Positions 5,093 to 12,697 of a stretch of DNA of 19,069 nucleotides are shown piece by piece. Under the pieces are notes generated by a model. That model was not told the DNA's origin. It saw only the letters and a list, made by a program, of their open reading frames with translations, and made no database searches. The stretch lies in the NCBI GenBank assembly GCA_023229245.1, contig JALNZU010000050.1, forward strand, positions 1-19,069. The letters run 5' to 3'. Both the position numbers and the translations under genes were made by a program. Source of the stretch: Bacteroidales bacterium (GTDB lineage Bacteria > Bacteroidota > Bacteroidia > Bacteroidales > F082). How positions within the stretch are numbered: the stretch's first letter is position 1; every line of letters begins with the position of its first letter.

Positions 5093-6409
5093 ATGGAAAC
5101 GAATGACATTTTATTTTCAAAATACAATTGCATGTTCAATTCAAAGAAATATGGGTATTTCATCTATAATTCTGTAACAAATAGTTTTTTTAAAATAAAT
5201 AAGGATCTCTTTCAGATATTTCATAACCTTAAAGATAATCCAACTAAGATAACTGAGTTAAATCAAGATGTCCTTAACCAGTTGATTAAGGCCAAAATTT
5301 TAGTTAGTGAATATGAAGATAATAGTTACATAACTAAAAAACAATATATAGCTTACTCAGATTCTTTCTCAAGTGATGTTTTAGGTCTTGTAATTGTGCC
5401 AACAATGGATTGCAATTTTGCTTGTCCGTATTGTTATGAACATAATTTGCCTAAAGATAAAATGACTACAAATGTTCAAGATAAAATAGTAGAATTTATC
5501 AATCGTTTTGAAAAGGCCAAAAACAATGTCGCAATATGTTGGCATGGAGGAGAACCCTTAGTTGCATTTGATGTAATGAATAGTTTACTGGATAAACTTT
5601 ATTCATCGGAAAATATAACTATAATCCAACATGATTTAGTTACAAATGGCTATCTATTGGATTTGAAAAAAATTAATACTCTTAAAAAGTTTAATTTAGA
5701 TGGAATACAAATAACAATTGATGGCACTGAGGCAACACATAATCTAAGTCGGCCTCTCAAATCTGGTAAACCGACATATAATAAAATTATTGATAATGTT
5801 GATTTATTTGTAGATGAATTTCCACAGTGTCATGTAAAAATACGTATTAATATCCATCAATATAACATGAAAGATTTTTCAAAATTGCATGAAGAACTTT
5901 CAGCAAGATGGAAAGGGAAAAATCTAGGGCTTTATATGGTTTATGTTTCAGATAATGAACACTGTAAGGTGAAATGCATTAGATTGAAAGAGAAAGTGGT
6001 TTTTTTAAGAGAGCTATATCAAAAAGAGGGTATTAGTGATATTCAGTTTTTCCCAAAAGTTCAGGATTATGGATGTGCAGCAACAAACCAAAATACTTTT
6101 ATTGTAGGTCCTGCTGGAGAATTATATAAATGTTGGGTTGATGTCGGAAATAAGAAACGTATCATTGGAAATTTAGATGAAGGAATTACTGATTTAACGA
6201 TTGTTTCGGAATATATGATCGGCAGTAGCATGTTTAATGATAAAAAATGTGAAAATTGTATTTTGTTGCCAATTTGTGATGGAGGATGTAATTTATTTAG
6301 GTTCGAAAATCGAATGTATGGAAAGGATTATGATGTTTGTCCGATTGATTTACAAGATTTGTCTACATTACTAGAGTTGCATTATGAAAAAAATTTACAT
6401 ACTGCTTAG
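5093..6409 (+). CDS. Radical SAM/SPASM peptide maturase
   Basis: This 438-aa enzyme would modify the precursor core in the cytoplasm. The first 90 residues (YGYFIYNSVTNSFFKINKDL) resemble the leader-binding/winged region of GG-Bacteroidales maturases. The radical SAM CX3CX2C motif is CNFACPYC (Cys107, 111, 114), followed by WHGGEP (150-155). A full SPASM domain for extra iron-sulfur clusters is at the C-terminus: Cys328, 347, 386, 389, 395, 399 and 416 with CDGGCNLFRF. It lies 99 bp after the precursor and overlaps the next gene by 26 bp. The layout fits TIGR04148-like maturases (name from memory). The product could be sactipeptide-like (Cys-to-carbon thioethers) or another crosslink; sequence alone does not decide. 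Confidence 0.9.
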   Translation: METNDILFSKYNCMFNSKKYGYFIYNSVTNSFFKINKDLFQIFHNLKDNPTKITELNQDVLNQLIKAKILVSEYEDNSYITKKQYIAYSDSFSSDVLGLVIVPTMDCNFACPYCYEHNLPKDKMTTNVQDKIVEFINRFEKAKNNVAICWHGGEPLVAFDVMNSLLDKLYSSENITIIQHDLVTNGYLLDLKKINTLKKFNLDGIQITIDGTEATHNLSRPLKSGKPTYNKIIDNVDLFVDEFPQCHVKIRINIHQYNMKDFSKLHEELSARWKGKNLGLYMVYVSDNEHCKVKCIRLKEKVVFLRELYQKEGISDIQFFPKVQDYGCAATNQNTFIVGPAGELYKCWVDVGNKKRIIGNLDEGITDLTIVSEYMIGSSMFNDKKCENCILLPICDGGCNLFRFENRMYGKDYDVCPIDLQDLSTLLELHYEKNLHTA

Positions 6410-8729
6410 TTTTCTGACGTTTTGTTGTAAAATAGGTATCTCACAATATACGATAGAAGGTACAGTTTTCAACCAAAATAAAGAAAAACTTGATTATTTT
6501 CATGCCATTATTTGTAATGTTAATGATACCTCATTTATAGAAGCAGGTACCTTTATTAACGGAGACTTTAAGTTAGAAATAAATAGTAAAATAAAATGCC
6601 TTCTAAAGATTTCCTTTCTTGGGTTACAATCGAAATTTGAAACTATCGATTTTAATAAAAACCCTTTTTATAAATTTGATAGTATCATACTTTATGCTCA
6701 GGCCTACGGTTTGTCAGAAGTAAATATCAGTGCTAAAATGCCTAAATTCTTAAGCACCAACGGTAACATCACCTTAATTGTTAAATCAACGGCATTAAGT
6801 GAAGCCGGTAATGCAATAGATGTTCTTAAGCGAACACCTGGATTGATCCTTGATAATATGAACAACATCCGTATTTTTGGCAGAGGAGCTCCTCAAATAT
6901 TTATTGATAACAGAGAAGTAACCTCAAATTCGGATTTACAAATGCTTCAGTCGAATGAAATAGTAAAAATAGAAATAATTAAAAATGCTTCTGCAGAATA
7001 TAGTGCCTCTGCAAATGCAATAATAAAGATTACAACAAAAAAAATTAAGAATGACATATTGAACGCCGAAATATACAATCGCTCCTACTTTGGAAGGAAA
7101 TTTTCAAATAATTCAGGGATAAGAATAAATAGCAAAAAGGGGAAAATAAACAGTTTTATCAATTATCAATACCAGAATGTACGATCAGAAAACTATTACA
7201 ATGATTTTGATAAAAATTATCAGGAGAATTATACGATCATTAATAATACAGTCAGAAAAAACACTGACCTTCAAAACAACCATTATTTGTTAATCGGCAG
7301 CAATTATGAAATAGACAGTACTAAAAACATAGGTATCCAATACAGGTATAACATACAAAAATACAACCTGGAAAGTTATGCTAGTCAAGTAATAAATATA
7401 TCTAATAAACCCTATTCTATCATTCGGTCAATTCAAGACGTTTCTAAAGATAGGAGTGAAACACATCATCTGACTACATCTTATAACCAAAGTTTAGGAA
7501 AAAATAAAACCTATATAGTAATTATTGATTATTCCGAGATTAATCATTCAGACAATACAGACCTGAAAGAAATTAACCAGTCAATGACTACTCATTCAAC
7601 TATAGAAAACAACAGCAACAATCAAATATTTGCCATAAAAGGTGACTTTAATCTCAAACTGCATCAAAACATAAATTTAAAAACAGGGATTAAAATGTCT
7701 TACACTAAAAGTAAAGGAAGTGTTAAATATGGCGAGTATATAAACAATGTTGAAGTTGAAAAAGACAATATCAATGATTTTATTGGAGCTTGGTTTTGTT
7801 TACTTAGTAAAAGTTTCAGGAAAGTTAATATTGAAGCAGGGCTAAGAAATGAGATAACAGACGCATGGATTTCAGAAAACAACCTCAATATTCTTGACTC
7901 AACCTACAGTATTTTTTTCCCCTCCTTTAATGTGAATTATACGGTAAATGATAAATTTGGAGTCATGTTAAATTATACAAAAAAAATAAAGAGACCTTCT
8001 TTTTCACAAATTAATCCAAATTATATTTACATTGACTCATTGGCATATATGACAGGTAATCCGCTTTTGAAGCCGATAATTAGTCATAATACAATGTTGA
8101 GTATTTCTTTATCCAATTCATTGCTTTTTTCAGCCGAATATTCACATCGGCTCAATGAAATTGCTTTTGCTGCATTCAATGATGATAACAACCCTGACAT
8201 TTTAAGATATACAAATATCAATATTAATAACAGCAAACACTTTATTTTAGACATATCCTACGTTTATTCTCTTAAAAAATTCACTTTCTATTCAAGTGCT
8301 GGGATTGATTTCCCACATTTGGATATTCCCTATTTAGGCTCGATCAGAAAAATTAGAAATCCAATCTACTATTTTAGTCTCAATAATAATTATTCTTTAT
8401 CTGAAAGATTTTCGGTTTATCTTAATTATTTATACCAGAGTTCCGGGGAAGATCAAATGACATATTATAATTCTTCAGGTAATTTATCGGCAGGATTCCT
8501 AATAAAATTTTTCGATAAAAAATTTGTACTTAATTGTGATGTCAATGATATATTAAAAACGTCGGACATAACTTGGACAGACAGGTATGGTACAATCGAA
8601 AACGGCCAGATCCCTGACCTTGATTCAAGATATTTAAAGATAACCGTTAAATATTATTTCAACGATTTCAAAAATGTATTTAAAGGTAAATCTGGAATAT
8701 CAGACGAAATTAACCGAATTGAAAAATAA
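6384..8729 (+). CDS. Outer-membrane beta-barrel protein with plug, RiPP-locus partner
   Basis: The 781-aa protein has a signal peptide (MKKIYILLSFLTFCCKIGIS), a carboxypeptidase-regulatory-like fold (about 21-115), a TonB-type plug (about 135-220, with LKRTPGLILDNM and IFIDNREV) and a long barrel of the OMP_b-brl_3 type to near residue 765. It starts 26 bp inside the maturase gene and shares one base with the exporter gene (TAATG), so it is co-translated with both. This strongly suggests a role in the peptide pathway: release of the peptide across the outer membrane, or re-uptake and sensing. No clear N-terminal TonB box was identified. A TolC-type channel is absent from the locus, which makes an outer-membrane role for this protein more attractive, but that is inference. 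Confidence 0.8.
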   Translation: MKKIYILLSFLTFCCKIGISQYTIEGTVFNQNKEKLDYFHAIICNVNDTSFIEAGTFINGDFKLEINSKIKCLLKISFLGLQSKFETIDFNKNPFYKFDSIILYAQAYGLSEVNISAKMPKFLSTNGNITLIVKSTALSEAGNAIDVLKRTPGLILDNMNNIRIFGRGAPQIFIDNREVTSNSDLQMLQSNEIVKIEIIKNASAEYSASANAIIKITTKKIKNDILNAEIYNRSYFGRKFSNNSGIRINSKKGKINSFINYQYQNVRSENYYNDFDKNYQENYTIINNTVRKNTDLQNNHYLLIGSNYEIDSTKNIGIQYRYNIQKYNLESYASQVINISNKPYSIIRSIQDVSKDRSETHHLTTSYNQSLGKNKTYIVIIDYSEINHSDNTDLKEINQSMTTHSTIENNSNNQIFAIKGDFNLKLHQNINLKTGIKMSYTKSKGSVKYGEYINNVEVEKDNINDFIGAWFCLLSKSFRKVNIEAGLRNEITDAWISENNLNILDSTYSIFFPSFNVNYTVNDKFGVMLNYTKKIKRPSFSQINPNYIYIDSLAYMTGNPLLKPIISHNTMLSISLSNSLLFSAEYSHRLNEIAFAAFNDDNNPDILRYTNININNSKHFILDISYVYSLKKFTFYSSAGIDFPHLDIPYLGSIRKIRNPIYYFSLNNNYSLSERFSVYLNYLYQSSGEDQMTYYNSSGNLSAGFLIKFFDKKFVLNCDVNDILKTSDITWTDRYGTIENGQIPDLDSRYLKITVKYYFNDFKNVFKGKSGISDEINRIEK

Positions 8730-10936
8730 TGTGTGGTCTAATTTTTAATAAACAGCTTGATTCAATGGACTGTGGCCCTGCTTGTTTAAGCATGATTGCA
8801 AAACATTATGGAAAAGAATATTCCATAGACAGTTTGCGAAAGTCTTGCCATATCTCTAAAGAAGGCGTTTCATTACTTGGCATCAGTGAAGCCGCCGAAC
8901 AAATAGGCTTCAAAACCATTGGCGGACGTATAACCTTTGATAAGCTCGAAAAAGAAGCCCCCCTGCCTTGCATCGTACATTGGAACCAGGAACATTTTGT
9001 GATTGTTTACAAAATAAAGCAAAAGAACATTTTCCGAAAACAAACCAAAGTTTACATCTCCGACCCAGCACGTGCTCATATTAATTACACCGAAGAAGAA
9101 TTTAAAAAGCATTGGATAAGCACAAAATCAGGAGGAGAAGACAAAGGCATTGTTTTGCTTCTGGAGCCAACACAGGAATTTTATAAGCAGGCAGGTGATA
9201 AAATAAACCGCAACAGCCTGAAATTCCTGTTCAGCTATTTTATGCGTTACAAACGCTTTTTGGGGCAACTTACAATCGGGCTGTTATTGGGCAGTCTGTT
9301 TCAGCTTATTTTCCCTTTCCTCACACAAGCCATAGTGGATTTTGGGATTGCCAATAAAAACATCCACTTCATTTACCTGATCCTTTTAGCACAGATGGTG
9401 TTGATCATAAGCCGCATGTCAGTCGAATTTATCAGGCGGTGGATACTTCTGCACATAAGCACAAGGATAAACATATCACTCATTTCCGACTTTTTTATAA
9501 AACTCATGAAACTGCCCATGAGCTATTTCGACACCAAACTCACAGGCGACATTTTGCAACGTATAGACGACCATGCAAGGGTTGAACAATTTTTAACCGC
9601 ACGCACCCTTAACACGATATTTTCACTTTTCACGCTTGTAATTTTCAGCATGGTTTTATGGATTTACGATATTAAGATATTTACGATTTTTGTTGTTGGC
9701 AGTATTATTTATGCTTTGTGGATATTGATATTTCTAAAAAAGCGGCGTGAACTCGACTTTAAATATTTTGAAGTAAGGGCAAAAAACCAAAACAAAACTT
9801 ATCAACTGATACAGGGAATGCAGGAGATAAAGCTTCAAAATTCAGAGAAACGCCACCGCTGGGAGTGGGAAGATGTACAAGCCGATTTATTTCATATTAA
9901 TATAGCATCGCTAAAACTACAGCAAACACAGGAAGCCGGTAACATTTTTATTAATGAATCCAAAAATATTATTATCACCGTTGTGGCTGCCCTGGCCGTA
10001 ATCAACAACGAAATGACACTTGGAATGATGTTGGCAACTCAATACATTATTGGCCAGTTAACCATGCCCATTGAGCAAACCGTTGATTTCATCCATGACT
10101 TACAGGATACGAAGATCAGTTTGGAACGCATTAACGAAATCCATAAAAAAGAAGATGAAAATGCCGGGCGGCCCATTCAAAGAAAAAATCTACAAAATAC
10201 AGCCATTAAAATTGAAAACCTGGTGTTTCAATACGAAGGACCACACTCTAAAAAGGTGCTAAACAATATAAATTTAACCATTAACCCGGGTGAAGTAACC
10301 GCAATTGTAGGCGCCAGTGGTAGCGGTAAAACAACACTGATAAAGCTACTCTTACAGTTTTATAATCCGATTGAAGGTAAAGTATGGGTCGGTGCCCAGG
10401 ATTTAAAAGACTTTAATTCAACCTGGTGGCGCAACCAATGTGGTGCAGTCATGCAGGATGGGTTTATTTTCTCGGAAAGTATAGCCCACAATATTGCAAC
10501 CAGCGAAGATGAAATTGATAAGGAGAAACTTGCTTATGCAGCAAAAACTGCAAATATCCATAACTTCATCATGGAATTGCCATTGAAATATAATACCGTA
10601 ATTGGCAACGAAGGACAAAACCTGAGCCAGGGGCAAAAACAAAGGATATTAATAGCACGGGCGGTTTACAAAAACCCGGATTTTTTATTTTTCGATGAGG
10701 CAACCAATGCCCTTGATGCCAACAACGAAAAAGCAATTGTTGAAAATCTGCAGGAATTTTACAGGGGCAAAACGGTTGTTATTGTAGCCCACAGATTAAG
10801 CACCGTGAAAAATGCCGATCAGATTGTTGTACTTGATGATGGGAAAATTGTGGAAATCGGTAATCACTGGGAACTTACAGACAAAAGGGGAGCATATTAC
10901 AATCTTGTTAAAAATCAACTGGAGCTTGGCAACTAA
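8729..10936 (+). CDS. C39 peptidase-containing ABC exporter
   Basis: This 735-aa protein has three parts. The C39 protease (about 1-140) has oxyanion Gln9, catalytic Cys15 in DCGPACL, His89 in QEHFVIV and Asp112 in SDPAR, all intact, so it should cut after the precursor's Gly26-Gly27. The membrane domain (about 165-440) follows. The ATPase (about 490-735) has Walker A GASGSGKT (528-535), signature LSQGQ (632-636), Walker B FLFFDEATNALDA and the AHRLS switch. It couples leader removal to inner-membrane export. It abuts the barrel gene upstream (1-bp overlap) and the HlyD-like gene 24 bp downstream. Its length is normal for peptidase-containing transporters. Confidence 0.95.
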   Translation: MCGLIFNKQLDSMDCGPACLSMIAKHYGKEYSIDSLRKSCHISKEGVSLLGISEAAEQIGFKTIGGRITFDKLEKEAPLPCIVHWNQEHFVIVYKIKQKNIFRKQTKVYISDPARAHINYTEEEFKKHWISTKSGGEDKGIVLLLEPTQEFYKQAGDKINRNSLKFLFSYFMRYKRFLGQLTIGLLLGSLFQLIFPFLTQAIVDFGIANKNIHFIYLILLAQMVLIISRMSVEFIRRWILLHISTRINISLISDFFIKLMKLPMSYFDTKLTGDILQRIDDHARVEQFLTARTLNTIFSLFTLVIFSMVLWIYDIKIFTIFVVGSIIYALWILIFLKKRRELDFKYFEVRAKNQNKTYQLIQGMQEIKLQNSEKRHRWEWEDVQADLFHINIASLKLQQTQEAGNIFINESKNIIITVVAALAVINNEMTLGMMLATQYIIGQLTMPIEQTVDFIHDLQDTKISLERINEIHKKEDENAGRPIQRKNLQNTAIKIENLVFQYEGPHSKKVLNNINLTINPGEVTAIVGASGSGKTTLIKLLLQFYNPIEGKVWVGAQDLKDFNSTWWRNQCGAVMQDGFIFSESIAHNIATSEDEIDKEKLAYAAKTANIHNFIMELPLKYNTVIGNEGQNLSQGQKQRILIARAVYKNPDFLFFDEATNALDANNEKAIVENLQEFYRGKTVVIVAHRLSTVKNADQIVVLDDGKIVEIGNHWELTDKRGAYYNLVKNQLELGN

Positions 10937-10960
10937 ATATAAATTCATATCAATTTGATA

Positions 10961-11488
10961 ATGGTGAGTGAAAAGGACAACATAGAATTAAGAAGTGAAA
11001 AAGTAAGGAACCTGATCGGTCAAATACCACCCGTTATTGTCCGGGCAGGCATAACGGTCATTTTCTTTATCATCCTGATTTTACTTTTCGGTTCCTGGTT
11101 TTTCAAATTTGAATACACCATCAAAACAACTGCTACAATAAACCAACATACTGAAAATTCAATCATTGACCTGAAAATTCCGGCAAACGAAATAAGCAAA
11201 ATAAAAACCGGACAAAAGGTAATATTGAATTTCAATAATATCCCAAACCTCTATAATGAAAATATTTTGACAGAAATACAAACCATACCCAACACACTTG
11301 AAATAACAGAGGATGGAGGATTTTACACTGCAGAAATAATACTATCGGACAAAATTAAAACTGAAACCGGAAAATCACTTTTCATCAAAAAAGAAACAAA
11401 AGCAAATGCTGAAATTGTAACTGACAAAATAAGTCTTTTCGACCGAATTATGGGACCAATCAGGACATTATTTAACAAACAGAAATGA
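10961..11488 (+). CDS. Short HlyD-like membrane fusion/adaptor protein
   Basis: The 175-aa protein has a charged N-terminus, one membrane segment (VIFFIILILLFGSWFF, about 33-48) and a periplasmic part with two barrel-like pieces: TTATINQHTENSIIDLKIPA and SKIKTGQKVILNFNNIPNL, motifs typical of HlyD-family adaptors. The long coiled-coil hairpin of full HlyD/EmrA proteins (usually 300-450 aa) is missing, so it could not span to a TolC channel. It probably assists the adjacent ABC exporter. The upstream TTG at 10955 is in frame, but the ATG at 10961 is the better start. It is the last gene of the peptide locus; no obvious terminator follows. Confidence 0.75.
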   Translation: MVSEKDNIELRSEKVRNLIGQIPPVIVRAGITVIFFIILILLFGSWFFKFEYTIKTTATINQHTENSIIDLKIPANEISKIKTGQKVILNFNNIPNLYNENILTEIQTIPNTLEITEDGGFYTAEIILSDKIKTETGKSLFIKKETKANAEIVTDKISLFDRIMGPIRTLFNKQK

Positions 11489-11502
11489 AATCCAACCCTT
11501 CG

Positions 11503-11574
11503 CAGTCAAGCACATTACCAGGTCGCTCGAAAAACCCTCGCACAAACCAAAACCTGTCAAAGAGCTTGCCTGCC
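11503..11574. repeat. Structured intergenic repeat, copy B
   Basis: This is the second copy of the element at 811-884, with matching CCAGGTCGCTCG, CACAAACCAAAACCTG and AAAGAGCTTGCCTGCC blocks and the same CAGGT/ACCTG and CAAGC/GCTTG pairing. It starts 15 bp after the HlyD-like stop and is followed 73 bp later by an attC-like site. The short ORF reading through it looks accidental. Confidence 0.6.
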
Positions 11575-11647
11575 CCAACACCGGGTATGGTAGTAGAAAA
11601 TGCAGCAAAAATGAAATACAGAATAATGAATGATAAGAACGGCCAGC

Positions 11648-11779
11648 TTGTAACAGCACCTATATTGCATGCCGCGCCTCGTGGTAATCAAGACAATAAA
11701 TCGTAGCTTTGAATATCATGAAAATTAACAAACATAAAGGTACTAATGCGGCACGCAACATAGCTGCAATCCGTTAGCA
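11648..11779 (+). other. attC-like recombination site 4
   Basis: This 132-nt imperfect palindrome runs from TTGTAAC (11648-11654) to GTTAGCA (11773-11779). AGCACCTATATTGCATGCCGC pairs with GCGGCACGCAACATAGCTGC across an A/T-rich loop. The next gene starts 8 bp after the right core, as in a cassette. Confidence 0.7.
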
Positions 11780-11787
11780 CCAATTAT

Positions 11788-12489
11788 ATGACGACTATGA
11801 GAAGACAAAATATTGACAAGTTTTACGAACTCTTAGATGAGGTCATTAAGAAGTTCCCTAAACGAACTTTGGACACTATATCCAGAAATAACCTTCCCGA
11901 AAAAGGTGTTTATTTTTTCTTTGAACCAAACGAAGTTAGAGAGAATTCAAATTCAGACAGGGTTGTTAGAATTGGAACACACGCAGCTATTGCAAAATCC
12001 AACGCAACATTGTATGACAGACTATATAATCACAAAGGCTCAAAGGACTTAACTGGAAACCACAGAGGTTCAGTTTTTAGAAAACTTATCGGATATAGTT
12101 TGCTCTACAAAGACAACTTGAATTTTCCTCATTGGGGTGACAAATCAAAAAAAAGTGACAGATTAGTTAAGTCATCAGAAAAATCCCTTGAAATATCTGT
12201 ATCAAAATATTTATATACTTTACCATTTACAGTTTTAGAAGTCCCAGGACCTTCAGCAAAGGACAACGATCGAGCCTTTATAGAAGAAAATACTATCGCA
12301 CTTCTTTCAAACTATGATAGACAACCAATTGACAAACATTCCGCAAATTGGTTAGGCTTACATTCTAATGAACAAAAAATTATCGGCTCCGGACTTTGGA
12401 ACAGCGACTACGTTGATCGCAAACAAATTGACAGCAATTATTTTGATATATTTGAGAAACACTTGACGAAAATGAAAAACTGGTGCTAA
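11788..12489 (+). CDS. GIY-YIG nuclease-family protein in a cassette-like module
   Basis: This 233-aa protein carries GVYFFF (40-45) and RIGTHA (61-66) as the two halves of a GIY-YIG motif, then LYDRLYNHKG with Arg78, a GNHRGSVFRKLIG stretch (90-102), acidic residues in FIEENTIALL (Glu166/167) and the family-like ending SANWLG...SGLWN (185-205). GIY-YIG proteins cut DNA in repair, homing or defence; the role here is unknown. The start lies 8 bp after the attC-like core, and its TAA stop is inside the left core (TGCTAAC) of the next site, so gene and recombination site are fused into one compact unit. No promoter fits in the gap, so transcription probably comes from upstream. Confidence 0.75.
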   Translation: MTTMRRQNIDKFYELLDEVIKKFPKRTLDTISRNNLPEKGVYFFFEPNEVRENSNSDRVVRIGTHAAIAKSNATLYDRLYNHKGSKDLTGNHRGSVFRKLIGYSLLYKDNLNFPHWGDKSKKSDRLVKSSEKSLEISVSKYLYTLPFTVLEVPGPSAKDNDRAFIEENTIALLSNYDRQPIDKHSANWLGLHSNEQKIIGSGLWNSDYVDRKQIDSNYFDIFEKHLTKMKNWC

Positions 12490-12610
12490 CAGGCATATTA
12501 GCTAAATGGCGGCAGTAACCCCGCAGAAAGCGAGCGCTAAATTGGAAGTTATTCTCCCGCAAGAACATTAGTGGAAGCCGCCACTTCGCCAAGCTGCCAA
12601 AACGTTAGTG
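12484..12610 (+). other. attC-like recombination site 5
   Basis: TGCTAAC (12484-12490) and GTTAGTG (12604-12610) bound a 127-nt imperfect palindrome. GCTAAATGGCGGC on the left pairs with GCCGCCACTTCGCCAAGC on the right, with unpaired bases on one side. It contains the stop codon of the GIY-YIG gene. Confidence 0.75.
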
Positions 12611-12618
12611 CCAATGCT

Positions 12619-12626
12619 TATATTTG
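12619..12626 (+). promoter_or_regulatory. Probable promoter (-7) of the subtilase module
   Basis: TATATTTG matches TAnnTTTG perfectly and lies 8 bp after the right core of site 5, about 70 bp before the subtilase start. Its -33 region would fall within the 3' arm of the attC-like site, so recombination could change promoter strength. Confidence 0.5.
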
Positions 12627-12697
12627 CACAGTGGGTAAATTGACAGAAGAATTAAACATTTATTACAATGGAAAATAACAAAGAAAAACAGTTTAAC

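Noticed and set aside
11485..11706. ORF of 73 codons after the adaptor gene
   Set aside because: It lies across repeat B and the left arm of site 4; the peptide looks random. A short MKYRIMNDKNGQLV stretch might be a gene stump but is too short to support.
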